The notes under the pieces: model-generated | Seen by the model: the letters and a program-made list of their open reading frames with translations, nothing else | What the model was told of the DNA's origin: nothing | Databases searched by the model: none | Shown: positions 27,617-37,627 of the stretch, piece after piece | Position numbering within the stretch: position 1 is the stretch's first letter | Layout: the number at the start of each line of letters is the position of its first letter | Source: Actinomycetales bacterium | GTDB taxonomy: Bacteria; Actinomycetota; Actinomycetes; Actinomycetales; Dermatophilaceae | DNA: 64,000 bases | Direction: 5' to 3' | Assembly (NCBI GenBank): GCA_012729695.1 | Contig: JAAYCP010000027.1 | Location: 1 to 64,000, forward strand | Position numbers and translations under genes: made by a program

Positions 27617-28699
27617 TCAGTCGGGAAGGTCGACAGCGGGATGCGCGGTCTGTCCCTGGCCCTCTGCAGCGGCCGGCGGGGCCGGGTCAGCAGAGCCTCC
27701 CGGGGAGGCGGGCGAGGCGGACTCGGGTGTCAGCGGGGGCGCGATCGCCGCGAAGAGCACCTCACGGCACCGGGCGACGTCGTCGTTCATGGCGTCGAGG
27801 AGCTCCTCGACCGACTCGAACTTCAGGGTCGGCCGGATCCGCTCGATGAACTCCACCATGACGCGCTCGCCGTAGAGGTCGAGGTCGGTGCGGTCCAGGA
27901 CGTAGGACTCGACCCGCCGGGCCCGGGTGCCGTCGAAGGTCGGGTTGGTGCCCACCGAGATCGCGGCCGGCATGGTGCGCTCAGGGTGGTCGAGGGGTTG
28001 GTCCAGCCGGGTCAGCCACCCTGCGTAGACCCCGTCCGCGGGGATGAGTCCGAGGCTCGTGGGGCTCATGTTGGCGGTCGGGAAGCCGAGCTCGCGGCCG
28101 CGGTGATCGCCGTGGACGACCTCACCGACGAGCCGGTGCGGTCGGCCGAGGATCTCGGCCGCGTGCGCGACGTCCCCGTCGGCGAGCCGCTCACGCACCC
28201 GTGAGGAGGACCAGCGCGCGTCGTCGCCCTGGTCGTCGATGACGATGACCTCGAAGCCGAGCTCCTCCCCCAGCTCGCGCAGCAGCTGCACGTCCCCCGT
28301 GTAGTCCTTGCCGAAGCCCCGGGCGTCCGCCCCCACGACGAGCGCCCGCACCTGCAGGCCTTCCACGAAGGTCGAGACGATGAAGTCCCGCGCGCTCTGG
28401 CTCGCGAACTCCCGGTCGAAGTGGAGGACGAGGAGCCCGTCGATCCCGAGATCGGCGAGGAGGTGCTCACGCAGCTCGCCCGGCGTGATGATCTCCGGTG
28501 CGCTCTCCGGGTGGAACACGTGCCCCGGGTGCGGGTCGAAGGTGACCGTCACGGACGGCACCTGGTGCCGGCGGGCGGCCGTGATGAGCGCGTTGATGAC
28601 GCTCTGGTGCCCGCGATGGACCCCGTCGAAGTTCCCGAAGGTCGCGACGCAGGGTGTCAGCGAGTCGGGAGTGTCACTGAGACGGGTCCAACGGTGCAC
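27617..28699 (-). CDS. ribF: Bifunctional riboflavin kinase/FAD synthetase
   Basis: 360 residues. The N-terminal adenylyltransferase half has ATFGNFDGVHRGHQSV and FDPHPGHVF; SSSRVRERLADGDV precedes the kinase half, where GRELGFPTANMSP is the conserved PTAN motif, with VYAGWLTRL following. It makes FMN and FAD from riboflavin. The last 45 residues are Pro/Ala-rich and dispensable-looking. GTG start. It follows truB by 11 nt, the common actinobacterial rbfA-truB-ribF order. No FMN riboswitch seen. Confidence 0.95.
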   Translation of the reverse strand: MHRWTRLSDTPDSLTPCVATFGNFDGVHRGHQSVINALITAARRHQVPSVTVTFDPHPGHVFHPESAPEIITPGELREHLLADLGIDGLLVLHFDREFASQSARDFIVSTFVEGLQVRALVVGADARGFGKDYTGDVQLLRELGEELGFEVIVIDDQGDDARWSSSRVRERLADGDVAHAAEILGRPHRLVGEVVHGDHRGRELGFPTANMSPTSLGLIPADGVYAGWLTRLDQPLDHPERTMPAAISVGTNPTFDGTRARRVESYVLDRTDLDLYGERVMVEFIERIRPTLKFESVEELLDAMNDDVARCREVLFAAIAPPLTPESASPASPGGSADPAPPAAAEGQGQTAHPAVDLPD

Positions 28700-28710
28700 G
28701 AGTCGGAAGT

Positions 28711-29658
28711 CTACGAAGTCGCGGGGGCGAATACGACACGGGACCGGGTGCGCGGCTCGCTCTCGTCCAGCACGGCGATGAGTCGACCGTCCGGCGCGAG
28801 GCCGGCGACGGGCTCGGAGCGCCCCGGCTCGGCGGACTCGATCCTCGCGCCGTAGGACAGTGCCCGCGCCTCCGCCTCGTCCAGCTCGCGCACTGCGAAC
28901 GAGCGGCGCGCCACCTCCTCGAGGGACAGCAGGGGCAACGGCTCCCCCCGCTCGACGAGCTCGCCCAGGGCGTCGAGGGTATGCGTCACGTCCTCCCCGA
29001 AGCCGCCCACCCGGGTGCGGCGCAGGGCGGTGAGATGGCCGCCGACACCGAGGGCGGCACCGAGGTCCCGGGCCAGGGCGCGTACGTAGGTCCCGGAGCT
29101 GACCGTGACCACGACGTCGACGTCGAGCACGGGGACTCCGTCGACGGTCTGCGCACGCTGATCGAGGACGACGAAGCGGCTCACCGTGACCGGCCGGGCG
29201 GCGAGGGCCACCTCCTCACCGTCCCGGACCCGCGCATACGATCTGCGTCCGTCGACCTTGATCGCGCTGACGGAGCTCGGGACCTGCTCGATGGCGCCGG
29301 TGAGGTCGGCAACCGCCGCCGACACCCGCTCGGGGTCGAGGTCTGCGGCGCCTGGCGCCTCGATGACCGTCCCCTCCGCGTCGTCGGTGTCCGTCGCCTG
29401 GCCGAGCCTGATGGTCGCCGCGTAGTCCTTGTCGCAGCCGACGAGGAAGGTGAGCAGCTTCGTGGCCTTGTTGATCCCGAGGACGAGCACGCCGGTCGCC
29501 ATCGGGTCGAGGGTGCCGGCGTGCCCGACCTTGCGGGTGCCTGCGAGGCGGCGGACCCGGCCGACGACGTCGTGGCTCGTCCACCCGGAGGGCTTGTCGA
29601 CGAGGAGGACCCCGTCACCGGCGGGAGCGGGACGCGGATGGGAGCCGGCTGCGCTCAC
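28711..29658 (-). CDS. truB: tRNA pseudouridine(55) synthase
   Basis: 315 residues. VLLVDKPSGWTSHDVVGRVR and KVGHAGTLDPMATGVLVLGI with catalytic Asp51. SGTYVRALARDLGAALG is motif III, and a C-terminal extension (residues about 240-315) ends RSRVVFAPA. It makes psi-55 in the T-loop of tRNAs. GTG start overlapping the rbfA stop (GTGA). Confidence 0.95.
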   Translation of the reverse strand: MSAAGSHPRPAPAGDGVLLVDKPSGWTSHDVVGRVRRLAGTRKVGHAGTLDPMATGVLVLGINKATKLLTFLVGCDKDYAATIRLGQATDTDDAEGTVIEAPGAADLDPERVSAAVADLTGAIEQVPSSVSAIKVDGRRSYARVRDGEEVALAARPVTVSRFVVLDQRAQTVDGVPVLDVDVVVTVSSGTYVRALARDLGAALGVGGHLTALRRTRVGGFGEDVTHTLDALGELVERGEPLPLLSLEEVARRSFAVRELDEAEARALSYGARIESAEPGRSEPVAGLAPDGRLIAVLDESEPRTRSRVVFAPATS

Positions 29659-30122
29659 CGGGTCGCGTCGACGCTGTCGTCGCTCGTGGCGTCCTCGGCC
29701 TCGACGCGGTCCTTCTTGTACGGGTCCTCGTCCCCTGCGTAGGTCGCGGTGTTCGCGGCAGCTGCCGTGGCGGCATCGCGCTCCCGCGCCTCGCGGAGCA
29801 GGTCCTCGATCTGGGCAGCCGACTCGGGAATGGCGTCGGCGAAGAACTCCACCGTCGGCGTGAGCCGGATGCCGAGCTGTCGTCCCACGAGGGAACGGAT
29901 CTTGCCCTTGTTGCGCGTGAGGAGCTCCGAGGTGGTGGCCTGCTGGGACTCGTCGCCGAAGACCGTGTAGTAGATCTGCGAGTGCTGCAGGTCGTTGGTC
30001 ACGCGGACATCGGTGATGGTGACGAAGCCGAGGTCGGGGTCCTTGATGAGCGAGGTGAGGTTGGCGGCGACCACTTCCTTGATCCGGTCGGCAACTTTGC
30101 GAGCGCGGGCGGCATCAGCCAT
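29655..30122 (-). CDS. rbfA: 30S ribosome-binding factor A
   Basis: 155-residue KH-fold protein for 16S 5'-end maturation. MADAARARKVADRIKEVVAA, DPDLGFVTITDVRVTNDLQ and AKVYYTVFG-like IYYTVFGDES are visible, with a LGIRLTPTVEFFAD core. The C-terminal 35 residues are acidic. GGAGG lies 5 nt before the ATG. infB, its normal immediate upstream neighbour, is 2.1 kb away because a plus-strand copper/peroxidase pair sits between. Confidence 0.93.
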   Translation of the reverse strand: MADAARARKVADRIKEVVAANLTSLIKDPDLGFVTITDVRVTNDLQHSQIYYTVFGDESQQATTSELLTRNKGKIRSLVGRQLGIRLTPTVEFFADAIPESAAQIEDLLREARERDAATAAAANTATYAGDEDPYKKDRVEAEDATSDDSVDATR

Positions 30123-30250
30123 GGCAGCCTCCAGGGGACGGGTGGGACGGATGGACAGTGGTACTTCGACCATATGCGATGCCCGGACACGGGAGCGAGA
30201 ACGTCTGCCGGGGGGGTCGCTGTGCGATGTCAGGGGCCGCCATCCGAGCC

Positions 30251-30266
30251 ATACGGGTGGGGGTAT
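30251..30266. promoter_or_regulatory. CsoR-like operator before the copper chaperone
   Basis: ATAC-GGGTGGGG-GTAT, terminal ATAC/GTAT inverted repeat around a G-tract, the general layout of CsoR/RcnR-family operators. It lies 62 nt upstream of the chaperone start, overlapping a TATACG that could be a -10 box. No csoR gene is in the window. Confidence 0.45.
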
Positions 30267-30327
30267 ACGGTGAAGGGGCAGGGGCGTCCAGCCCGACCCG
30301 ATCCCGTTTAAGGAGTGACCGTCACCC

Positions 30328-30951
30328 ATGCGCACCACCCGCTCCGTCCTCGGTCCTGCTGCCGTCGCTGCAGCAGCCGTCCTCACGCTCGGCCTCACCG
30401 GCTGCGGCGCCGATCCGGCGGGCGAGGGACCGATCTCCTCCACGGATGGCGCACCTGGTGCAGCGGCCACCTCGCCGGCCGTCGCCCCGACCGTCGATCC
30501 GGGGGACGTGCTCACTCTCGAAGACGGCTGGGCCAAGGCCGTCGCGGACACGGGTGAGCACGCCATGACCGGCGTCTTCGGCATCCTGACCAACCCGACC
30601 GACACCGACATCCACGTCGTCGGCGCCCGTACCCCGATGGCCGGGCTGGTCGAGCTGCACGAGACCACGATGGACGGCGGAGCGATGGTCATGCGGGAGG
30701 CACAGGGCGGCTTCATCGTCCCCGCCGGTGGCACGCTGCTCCTCGAGCCCGGCGGCCGCCACATCATGCTGATGGAGCTCACCGAGCCCGTCCCTGCCGG
30801 CAGCACCGTGGAGATCACCCTGATCACCGAGGACGGCACCGAGGTCACGGCGTCCGTGGCCGCGCGCACCTTCGCCGGCGCCGAGGAGACGTATGCGCCC
30901 GGCCAGCCCGCGCATACCTCCACCGGTGCGACGGAGACCCACTCGTCATGA
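30328..30951 (+). CDS. Copper chaperone PCu(A)C lipoprotein
   Basis: 207 residues. Signal peptide with lipobox LTGC (Cys26), then a Pro/Ala-rich linker. The periplasm-type PCu(A)C domain (DUF461) carries the copper ligands His111, Met122, His145 and Met147 (HETTMDGGAMVM and GGRHIMLMEL), close to the H-x10-M-x21-H-x-M pattern. It binds Cu(I) outside the membrane, usually for cytochrome oxidase or cuproenzyme loading. A Thr/His-rich tail follows. It overlaps the DyP gene as ATGA, so the two are co-translated. AAGGAG lies 12 nt upstream of the ATG. Confidence 0.88.
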   Translation: MRTTRSVLGPAAVAAAAVLTLGLTGCGADPAGEGPISSTDGAPGAAATSPAVAPTVDPGDVLTLEDGWAKAVADTGEHAMTGVFGILTNPTDTDIHVVGARTPMAGLVELHETTMDGGAMVMREAQGGFIVPAGGTLLLEPGGRHIMLMELTEPVPAGSTVEITLITEDGTEVTASVAARTFAGAEETYAPGQPAHTSTGATETHSS

Positions 30952-32171
30952 CCGGGCGGGTCGGTCGCCGGGCGCTGGTCTCCTCGATCGGCGCCCTGGC
31001 CGGGACCGCTGCCCTGAGCGGATGCGTGAGCCGCGCCGAGACGCCGCCCACGCGCAGCCGCTCCGAGTCGGGCTCCACCGTCGGGGGCACGTCGGTTGCG
31101 GATCGGGCGCAGGAGGTCCGGTCCTTCTTCGGCCCGCGCCAGAGCGGCGTGGACGACGTCCCGCAGGCCTTCCTCACCCTCGTGGCCCTGGATCTGGCGC
31201 CTGACGCGGACCGCGACACACTGCGGCGGCTGATGGCCGTCTGGACCGACGACATCGCCCGGCTGATGGACGGGCGGGGCACCCTCACCGATCAGGAGCC
31301 CGAGCTGGCCGCCCGACCTGCATCGCTCACGGTCACGGTCGGCTGGGGTCGGGGTGCCTTCGAGGCCGGCGGGATCACCCCTCCCCCGTGGCTGACACCC
31401 CTTCCTGCCTTCCAGATCGATCAGCTCCAGGACCGGTGGAACGACGGCGATCTCGTGCTCCAGGTATGCGCCGACAGCCCGGTCACCGTCGCCCATGCGG
31501 TGCGTCGACTCGTCACCGGCGCCGCGCCGATGGCGGTGCAACGCTGGGTGCAACGCGGATTCCGGGAACCCCTGCTCGATGCCGGAGCCGAGCGGATGCG
31601 CAATCTCCTGGGGCAGATCGACGGAACCGTCAATCCCACGTCGGACGACCCGCACGACGAGCCGCTCATCTGGGACGACGGCTCCACGTGGCTCGAACAC
31701 AGCACCGGGCTCGTAGTCCGACGGATCGCGATGGACCTGGACAGGTGGGACCGTGCCGACCGCCGCTCGCGCGAGCACATCATGGGGCGGCGTCTCGCCG
31801 ACGGGGCGCCGCTGACCGGCGGCACCGAGCTGTCCCCGCCCGACCTCGAGGCCCTCGCGGAGGACGGCTTTCCCCTCATCGACACGTTCTCGCACGTGCG
31901 GCGGTCGATGGCGCAGGCCCCGCACGAGCGCTTTCTGCGACGGTCCTACAACTACGACGATCCGCCGAGCGGGACCGGGGTGAGCGATGCCGGACTCATC
32001 TTCCTCGCCTTCTGCGCCGACCCGGTGCACCAGTTCGTCCCCGTCCAGCGGCGTCTCGCCGAGGCCGACCTGCTCAACGTCTACACGACACCGATCGGGT
32101 CCGCGGTCTTCGCGGTGCTCCCGGGGTGCCGTGAGGGCGAGATGCTCGGAGGGCCGCTGCTGTCGAGCTGA
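30948..32171 (+). CDS. Dye-decolorizing (DyP) peroxidase, Tat/lipoprotein signal
   Basis: 407-residue haem peroxidase. N-terminus RVGRRALVSSIGALAGTAAL has twin arginines, followed by LSGC (Cys26), suggesting Tat export and lipidation. GQIDGTVNP at about 222 is the GxxDG catalytic motif, FSHVRRS at about 314 carries the probable proximal His, and ERFLRRSYNYDD the conserved Arg. Closest layout is DyP type A (EfeB-like), but without EfeU/EfeO; here the partner is a copper chaperone. Iron extraction from haem or oxidative chemistry at the surface are both possible. Confidence 0.88.
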   Translation: MTGRVGRRALVSSIGALAGTAALSGCVSRAETPPTRSRSESGSTVGGTSVADRAQEVRSFFGPRQSGVDDVPQAFLTLVALDLAPDADRDTLRRLMAVWTDDIARLMDGRGTLTDQEPELAARPASLTVTVGWGRGAFEAGGITPPPWLTPLPAFQIDQLQDRWNDGDLVLQVCADSPVTVAHAVRRLVTGAAPMAVQRWVQRGFREPLLDAGAERMRNLLGQIDGTVNPTSDDPHDEPLIWDDGSTWLEHSTGLVVRRIAMDLDRWDRADRRSREHIMGRRLADGAPLTGGTELSPPDLEALAEDGFPLIDTFSHVRRSMAQAPHERFLRRSYNYDDPPSGTGVSDAGLIFLAFCADPVHQFVPVQRRLAEADLLNVYTTPIGSAVFAVLPGCREGEMLGGPLLSS

Positions 32172-32186
32172 CAGCAGCGGCCCTCC
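32148..32186 (+). terminator. Hairpin over the DyP stop codon
   Basis: 17-bp perfect stem, GGAGGGCCGCTGCTGTC with GACAGCAGCGGCCCTCC, loop GAGCT. The TGA stop is at the loop/right-arm junction, so the left arm is coding (GGPLLSS). Probably terminates the PCu(A)C-DyP transcript. Confidence 0.8.
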
Positions 32187-32223
32187 GGCGCGTGACGACC
32201 CGCGGCCTATGCGCGCGGCTTCG

Positions 32224-32240
32224 CCCACGCAGAGCGTGGG
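32224..32240 (-). terminator. Short hairpin downstream of infB
   Basis: CCCACGC-AGA-GCGTGGG, 7-bp stem with 3-nt loop, 10 bp past the infB stop in the convergent DyP/infB gap. Weak alone; it may act with the neighbouring hairpin. Confidence 0.5.
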
Positions 32241-32250
32241 ACCCGGCGCA

Positions 32251-35055
32251 TCACGCGCGCGGCTTCTCGCGCATTTCGTAGGTGGCGATGAGGTCACCGA
32301 CCTGCAGGTCGTTGAACGACCCGAGGTTGATACCGCACTCGAAGCCCTCGCGGACCTCGGTGACGTCGTCCTTGAACCGCCGCAGACCGGCGATCTCGAC
32401 GTTCTCGGCGATGACGACACCGTTGCGGGTGATCCGGGCCTTGGCGCCGCGCTTGATCTCGCCGCTGCGCACGATCGATCCGGCGATGTTGCCGAACTTG
32501 CTCGAGCGGAAGATCTCGCGGATCTCGGCGGTGCCGAGCTCGACCTCCTCGTACTCGGGCTTGAGCATGCCCTTCAGGGCCGCCTCGATCTCCTCGATCG
32601 CCTGGTAGATCACCGTGTAGTAGCGGATCTCGACGCCCTCACGCTCGGCGTACTCCGCGTTCTGACCCTCGGCCCGAACGTTGAAGCCGATGATGATCGC
32701 GTCGGAGGCCATCGCGAGGTTGATGTTGTTCATCGTGATCGCACCGACGCCACGGTCGATGATCCGCAGGTCGACCTCGTCGCCGACGTCGATCTGCAGC
32801 AGCGCGTCCTCGAGGGCCTCGACCGAACCCGACACGTCACCCTTGAGGATGAGGTTGAGGGTGTCGACCTTGCCCTGCGCGAGAGCCTCGGTGAGGTCCT
32901 CGAGCGAGATGCGCTTGCGGGACTTGGCCAGCGACGCCTGACGGTCGGCGGCCTCGCGCTTCTCGGCGATCTGGCGCGCGGTGCGGTCGTCCGGGGCCAC
33001 CACGAAGGTGTCACCCGCCCGCGGCACCGAGGACAGCCCGAGGACCTGGACGGGACGCGACGGACCCGCTTCCTCGACCGGCGTGCCGTGCTCGTCGAGC
33101 ATGGCGCGGACGCGTCCGTAGGCGCTGCCGGCGACGATGGCGTCCCCGACGTGGAGCGTGCCGCTCTGGATGAGGACGGTCGCGGTCGCACCGCGGCCCT
33201 TGTCGAGGTTGGCCTCGATCGCGACACCGCGGGCGTCCCGGTCGGGGTTGGCCCGCAGGTCGAGCGCCGCGTCGGCGGTCAGCAGGACGGCCTCGAGCAG
33301 CTCGTCGATGTTGCGACCCTCCTTGGCCGAGACATCGACGAACATCGTGTCGCCGCCGTACTCCTCGGCGATGAGGTTGTACTCGGTGAGCTGCTGGCGG
33401 ATCTTGGACGGGTTCGCGCCCTCGACGTCGATCTTGTTGACCGCGACGACGATCGGCACGTCAGCGGCCTGGGCGTGGTTGAGCGCCTCGATCGTCTGCG
33501 GCATGACACCGTCATCGGCCGCGACCACGAGGATCGCGATATCGGTGACCTTCGCACCACGGGCACGCATGGCCGTGAAGGCCTCGTGACCCGGGGTGTC
33601 GATGAAGGTGATCGCCCGGTCGACGCCCTCGTGCTCCTTGTGGATCTGGTACGCACCGATGTGCTGGGTGATGCCACCGGCCTCACCGGACCCCACGTCG
33701 GCGTTGCGGATCGCGTCGAGGAGTCGGGTCTTACCGTGGTCGACGTGACCCATGACGGTCACGACCGGCGGACGCGGCTGGAGGTTCTCCTCCTCCTCGT
33801 TGTCGACCCCGATCTCGAGATCGATGTTGAAGGAGTCGAAGAGCTCGCGCTCCTCCTCCTCCGGGGAGACGACCTGGACGTCGTAGCCGAGCTCGGCACC
33901 GAGGAGCTTGAAGGTGTCCTCGTCGAGGCTCTGGGTGGCCGTAGCCATCTCACCGAGGTGGATCAGCACGGTCACCAGCGCTGCCGGATCGGCGTTGATC
34001 TTGTCGGCGAAGTCCATGAGCGAGGAGCCACGGCGCACGCGGATGACGGTCGAGCCGTCACCGCGCGGGACGGAGACGCCACCGATCGTGGGCGCCTGCA
34101 TCTGCTCGAACTCCTGGCGCTTCGCGCGCTTGGACTTCCGGCCACGGACCGGACGACCACCGCCACGACCGAAGGCACCCTGAGTTCCACCACGACCGCC
34201 GGGACCACCCGGACGACCGCCGCCGAAGCCACCGCGGCCTGCGGGAGCACCGCCGCCGCCACCGGGACGACCGCGGCCGCCAGCGGGACGCTCGCCGGGA
34301 CGGGGAACAGCAGCCCGGTCGGGCATCATGCCCGGGTTGGGGCGGACACCGCCAGGGCGGGGAGCAGCCGGGCGAGGGGCGCCCGGAGCGCCACGACCCG
34401 CCGGCGGCCGCGGCATACCCTGCTGCGGAGCGAACGGGTTGTTGCCCGGACGCGGGGGCGCGTCACCGCGACCCTGACGCATGCCCTGGCTGGACGCGAA
34501 GGGGTTGTTGCCCGGACGCGGTGCGCCGGGGCGGGCGCCCGGACGGGGCGCGGAGCCACCGGGACGGTCACCCGCAGGGGCCGCGGGGGCAGCCGGAGCG
34601 GGACGGGGACCCGGGGTGGGTGAGGTGCGAGCGGCCGGTGCTGCGGGAGCGGCTGCCGCCGGCGCGGCCGGTGCCGGTGACGCAGGACGGGCCGGCGCTG
34701 CCTTCGCGGCCGGAGCGGGCGCAGGCGCAGCCGGGGCTGGAGCCGCCGGACCAGGGGCCGGGGCGGCGGGACCGGGGACGGGAGCAGCAGGGGCTGTCTG
34801 CTTCGCCGGAGGGGCGGCGGCCGGGGCAGCCGAAGCGGCTGCACTCTTCGCAGGCGCAGTCTTCGCAGCAGGCGTCACGGCGCTGTCGGCGTCGGCCTGC
34901 GGCGGGTACTTCTCCTTGTAGCGACGCACGACGGGCGGCTCGATCGTCGAGCTCGCAGTCTTGACGTACTCGCCCATCTCGAGGAGGCGCTCCAGCAAGA
35001 CCTTGCTGGGGACGCCGACCTCTTTGGCGAGGGCGCTGACTCGGACTTTGGACAC
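32251..35055 (-). CDS. infB: Translation initiation factor IF-2
   Basis: 934-residue GTPase that recruits initiator tRNA. N-terminal IF2N ([21 protein letters not shown]), then a roughly 300-residue Pro/Ala/Gly/Arg-rich linker with repeats such as RPGNNPFA. G-domain: [18 protein letters not shown] (about residue 433), [10 protein letters not shown] and VNKID. Domains II-IV end with [19 protein letters not shown] start (MSKVRVSAL). It follows ylxR but is separated from rbfA. Confidence 0.97.
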   Translation of the reverse strand: MSKVRVSALAKEVGVPSKVLLERLLEMGEYVKTASSTIEPPVVRRYKEKYPPQADADSAVTPAAKTAPAKSAAASAAPAAAPPAKQTAPAAPVPGPAAPAPGPAAPAPAAPAPAPAAKAAPARPASPAPAAPAAAAPAAPAARTSPTPGPRPAPAAPAAPAGDRPGGSAPRPGARPGAPRPGNNPFASSQGMRQGRGDAPPRPGNNPFAPQQGMPRPPAGRGAPGAPRPAAPRPGGVRPNPGMMPDRAAVPRPGERPAGGRGRPGGGGGAPAGRGGFGGGRPGGPGGRGGTQGAFGRGGGRPVRGRKSKRAKRQEFEQMQAPTIGGVSVPRGDGSTVIRVRRGSSLMDFADKINADPAALVTVLIHLGEMATATQSLDEDTFKLLGAELGYDVQVVSPEEEERELFDSFNIDLEIGVDNEEEENLQPRPPVVTVMGHVDHGKTRLLDAIRNADVGSGEAGGITQHIGAYQIHKEHEGVDRAITFIDTPGHEAFTAMRARGAKVTDIAILVVAADDGVMPQTIEALNHAQAADVPIVVAVNKIDVEGANPSKIRQQLTEYNLIAEEYGGDTMFVDVSAKEGRNIDELLEAVLLTADAALDLRANPDRDARGVAIEANLDKGRGATATVLIQSGTLHVGDAIVAGSAYGRVRAMLDEHGTPVEEAGPSRPVQVLGLSSVPRAGDTFVVAPDDRTARQIAEKREAADRQASLAKSRKRISLEDLTEALAQGKVDTLNLILKGDVSGSVEALEDALLQIDVGDEVDLRIIDRGVGAITMNNINLAMASDAIIIGFNVRAEGQNAEYAEREGVEIRYYTVIYQAIEEIEAALKGMLKPEYEEVELGTAEIREIFRSSKFGNIAGSIVRSGEIKRGAKARITRNGVVIAENVEIAGLRRFKDDVTEVREGFECGINLGSFNDLQVGDLIATYEMREKPRA

Positions 35056-35255
35056 GTTTCTCCTTCTTGGTGGTCCAAGCCCGCGTGCGCGAGATGGACC
35101 GGTTAGTGCTGGGGGATGCTCATCGCTGAGTACTCATCGGGTGCTCATCAGCGTCAAACCCGCTTCCGGTTCTTCAAGTCGTGCCGGTCGGGCGACCGTC
35201 ACGTCGGACATGGCATTGCTCCCACCCGCTCGCACACCTCACCACCGTCAGGTGG

Positions 35256-35570
35256 TCAGGACTGCAGACGCTCGAGGTATGCGGTGAGCGGCTCGACATC
35301 GATCGGGGCCCGCACTCGCAGGGCCCGAGCGAAGGCTCGTCGCCGTACCGCCTGCTCGAGGCAGCCGGGCTCGGGGTGCAGCCAGGCGCCACGCCCTCCG
35401 AGTCGACGCCGCACATCGGGGACGACCTGGATCGCTCCGGTGTCGTCCTCGCGTGCCGTCACGCGCAGGAGTACCGACCGGCTTTCCGTCCGACGGCATC
35501 CCACACACGTGCGAAGAGGCACATGCGCGGACTGCCGCGGCCGGGGTCCATTCCGGTCGGTCCTATCCAT
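35256..35570 (-). CDS. YlxR/RnpM (DUF448) RNA-binding protein
   Basis: 104 residues from the ATG of MDRTDRNGPRPRQ. The core VPLRTCVGCRRTESRSVLLRV (seen as LRTCVGCRRTESRS) is the YlxR motif, with RRRLGGRGAWLHPEPGCLEQA. YlxR binds RNA and, in Bacillus, RNase P. It lies between nusA and infB in the canonical order. A longer reading frame extends to 35681 but carries only Arg-rich non-conserved sequence. Confidence 0.88.
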   Translation of the reverse strand: MDRTDRNGPRPRQSAHVPLRTCVGCRRTESRSVLLRVTAREDDTGAIQVVPDVRRRLGGRGAWLHPEPGCLEQAVRRRAFARALRVRAPIDVEPLTAYLERLQS

Positions 35571-35658
35571 TCTAACGCTCCTGCGCCCGGACCGCGGCAT
35601 CGACACCATGGTGCGGGCAGTCATCGAGCCCCGGGAGGCCTGGTCCGAGGGTCTGGTA

Positions 35659-36723
35659 CTACGGCGCTGACGGTGTCCCACTCGCGGCCGGGGGTGACGC
35701 CGCGGTGTCGGGTCGGATGTCGATACGCCAGCCGGTGAGCTTCGCCGCGAGCCGGGCGTTCTGCCCCTCCTTGCCGATCGCGAGGGAGAGCTGGTAGTCC
35801 GGCACGACGACCCGGGCTGCCCGCAGCCGCGGGTCCACGACCTCGACCGACTCCACCCGTGCCGGGGAGAGGGCGGCTGCGATGAACTCGGTCGGCTCCT
35901 CGGAGTAGTCGACGATGTCGATCTTCTCGCCCCGCAGCTCGGTCATGACCGCCCGCACCCGGGCACCCATGGGGCCGATGCAGGCACCCTTGGCGTTGAC
36001 GCCGGGCACGGTGGACCGCACGGCAATCTTCGTCCGGTGCCCTGCCTCACGGGCCAGGGCAGCGATCTCCACCGTGCCGTCGGCGATCTCCGGGACCTCG
36101 AGCGCGAAGAGCTTCTTGACGAGGTTGGGGTGGGTCCGCGAGAGCGTGATCTGCGGGCCCTTCAGCCCCCGCCGCACGCTCACGACGTAGCAGCGCAGCC
36201 GGTCGCCGTGCTTGTACTCCTCGCCGGGCACCTGCTCGGCGAGCGGCAGGATGCCCTCGACGGAGCCGAAGTCGACCGTCACGTGCCGCGGATCCGGCGA
36301 CTGCTGGATGACGCCGGCGACGATGTCCCCCTCCTTGCCCCTGAAGTCGCCGAGGATCGCCTCGTCCTCGAGCTCGCGCAGCCGCTGCACGATGACCTGC
36401 CGGGCCGTGGCCGCGGCGATGCGTCCGAAGCCGGTGGGGGTGTGGTCGAACTCCGGGCCGAGCTCCCGACGCATGCGGACCCTCGGGGTCTGGTCCTCGT
36501 CATCGGGGTCGGCAGGCACCTCCTCCGGCACCTCGTAGACCTCGCGCGCCCAGATGACGACGTGCCCGGTCTTGCGGTCGAGCTCGGCCCGGGCGTTCGG
36601 GTAGTGGTCCTCGGTGCGCATGTAGGCCTGGAGCAGGGCGCTCTCGATCGCCGGGATGAGGACGTCGAGGGACACGTCCCGCTCGCGCTCCAGTGCTCTC
36701 AGTGCTTGCAGATCGATGTCCAT
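35659..36723 (-). CDS. nusA: Transcription termination/antitermination factor NusA
   Basis: 354 residues: N-terminal polymerase-binding domain ([20 protein letters not shown]), S1 domain ([13 protein letters not shown] and [15 protein letters not shown]), and KH1/KH2 ([17 protein letters not shown]-like [13 protein letters not shown] and [20 protein letters not shown]). No C-terminal acidic repeats, as usual in actinobacteria. The frame is open further upstream through an Arg/Glu-rich repeat region, but the conserved N-terminus and GAGGGAAG before the ATG fix the start at 36723. Confidence 0.95.
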   Translation of the reverse strand: MDIDLQALRALERERDVSLDVLIPAIESALLQAYMRTEDHYPNARAELDRKTGHVVIWAREVYEVPEEVPADPDDEDQTPRVRMRRELGPEFDHTPTGFGRIAAATARQVIVQRLRELEDEAILGDFRGKEGDIVAGVIQQSPDPRHVTVDFGSVEGILPLAEQVPGEEYKHGDRLRCYVVSVRRGLKGPQITLSRTHPNLVKKLFALEVPEIADGTVEIAALAREAGHRTKIAVRSTVPGVNAKGACIGPMGARVRAVMTELRGEKIDIVDYSEEPTEFIAAALSPARVESVEVVDPRLRAARVVVPDYQLSLAIGKEGQNARLAAKLTGWRIDIRPDTAASPPAASGTPSAP

Positions 36724-36727
36724 GCTG

Positions 36728-36780
36728 TCTTCCCTCTCACGTCTTTCCTTCTCACGTCTTCTCTCACGTCTTCTGTCGCG
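36728..36780. repeat. 12-15-bp purine-rich repeat in the nusA leader
   Basis: On the plus strand TCTTCCCTCTCACG, TCTTTCCTTCTCACG, TCTTCTCTCACG and TCTTCTGTCGCG. In the nusA sense this gives repeated AGACGTGAGA blocks ending 5 nt before the start codon, with several ribosome-binding-site-like purine runs. Confidence 0.8.
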
Positions 36781-36856
36781 CCTGGGTTCTCCTGCGTTCG
36801 CGTGGTCGTCGCGCGTCGCTGGCGTGCCGTGGGGCGCCGGCGTCCTTCGTCGTTGC

Positions 36857-37357
36857 TCAGTCCGGCCTGGAGAACTCGACCTCGATCCGCGCCCGGGCGA
36901 TCTGCGCATACTCGATCGTCTCGGTGCGCTCCGGCTCCTTCTTCGTGGCAGCGACCCGCACGGTCAGCGACTGCGGTCCGGCGGAGACGATGCGGGCGGT
37001 GAGGTCCGGCAGGCCGTCGCGGGAGATGACCACCAGTCGTCCGACACCGCGTTGGTAGTGCCGCGGGCGGGTGAGCGGCCGCCCGACCCCGGCGGACGTC
37101 ACCTCGAGGGTGTAGGGCTGCTCCCCCAGCAGGTTGCTGTCGTCGAGCACCGCACTGACGGCGCGGGTGGCCTCGGCGATCTCGTCCAAGGACATCGCAG
37201 GGCTCGGGCTGTCCACGACCGCGGTCTCGTCCGTCGCGCGGTCCAGGGCGATCCGCACGACGCGTCGCCGACCGGCAGGGGTCACCTTGACCTCGTCGAT
37301 GACGAGAGGCGCCAGCACAGGCTCGATGAGGCGGGCGATGCGGTCTTCGGCGCTCAC
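36857..37357 (-). CDS. rimP: Ribosome maturation factor RimP
   Basis: 166 residues. [18 protein letters not shown] at the N-terminus, [16 protein letters not shown], and [20 protein letters not shown], the RimP signature, ending with an Sm-like domain ([11 protein letters not shown]). It assists 30S assembly. GTG start with AAGGGG at 9 nt. First gene of rimP-nusA-ylxR-infB, divergent from the DUF4439 gene. Confidence 0.94.
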   Translation of the reverse strand: MSAEDRIARLIEPVLAPLVIDEVKVTPAGRRRVVRIALDRATDETAVVDSPSPAMSLDEIAEATRAVSAVLDDSNLLGEQPYTLEVTSAGVGRPLTRPRHYQRGVGRLVVISRDGLPDLTARIVSAGPQSLTVRVAATKKEPERTETIEYAQIARARIEVEFSRPD

Positions 37358-37612
37358 GGGAGGCAGCCCCTTCTGCAGTTGTCGGTGTGGACGTGTATGC
37401 GGTTGGCGTCGACAGTGGCCTGCGGGCCCTGAGCTTCCGGCACCAGATCCACTCCCTGGAGTGAGGCACCGGACGTCTGAAGGCACTGGAGCGGACGGAC
37501 CGTCGGTGGATCAACTGTACCCACGAGCGCTGCGCCTGGGGCACGGCTCGGGACGGCAGTTGCCCTCGTCACGTGGCCCTCTCTCCGGTCGGGCCGTCCG
37601 GGGACCGCGGGA

Positions 37613-37618
37613 TAGGTT
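37613..37618 (+). promoter_or_regulatory. Candidate -10 box, possibly leaderless mRNA
   Basis: TAGGTT ends 9 nt before the ATG at 37628, and no Shine-Dalgarno sequence lies between. This is the geometry of a leaderless transcript, common in actinobacteria. Confidence 0.4.
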
Positions 37619-37627
37619 TGCCTCTGT

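Noticed and set aside
28700-28710. FMN riboswitch ahead of ribF
   Set aside because: Only 11 nt separate truB and ribF, and no RFN-like sequence was seen in the wider leader.
36724-36909. Arg/Glu-rich N-terminal extension of NusA
   Set aside because: NusA proteins start at MDIDLQAL-type sequence and a ribosome-binding site precedes 36723; the extension is translated repeat DNA.
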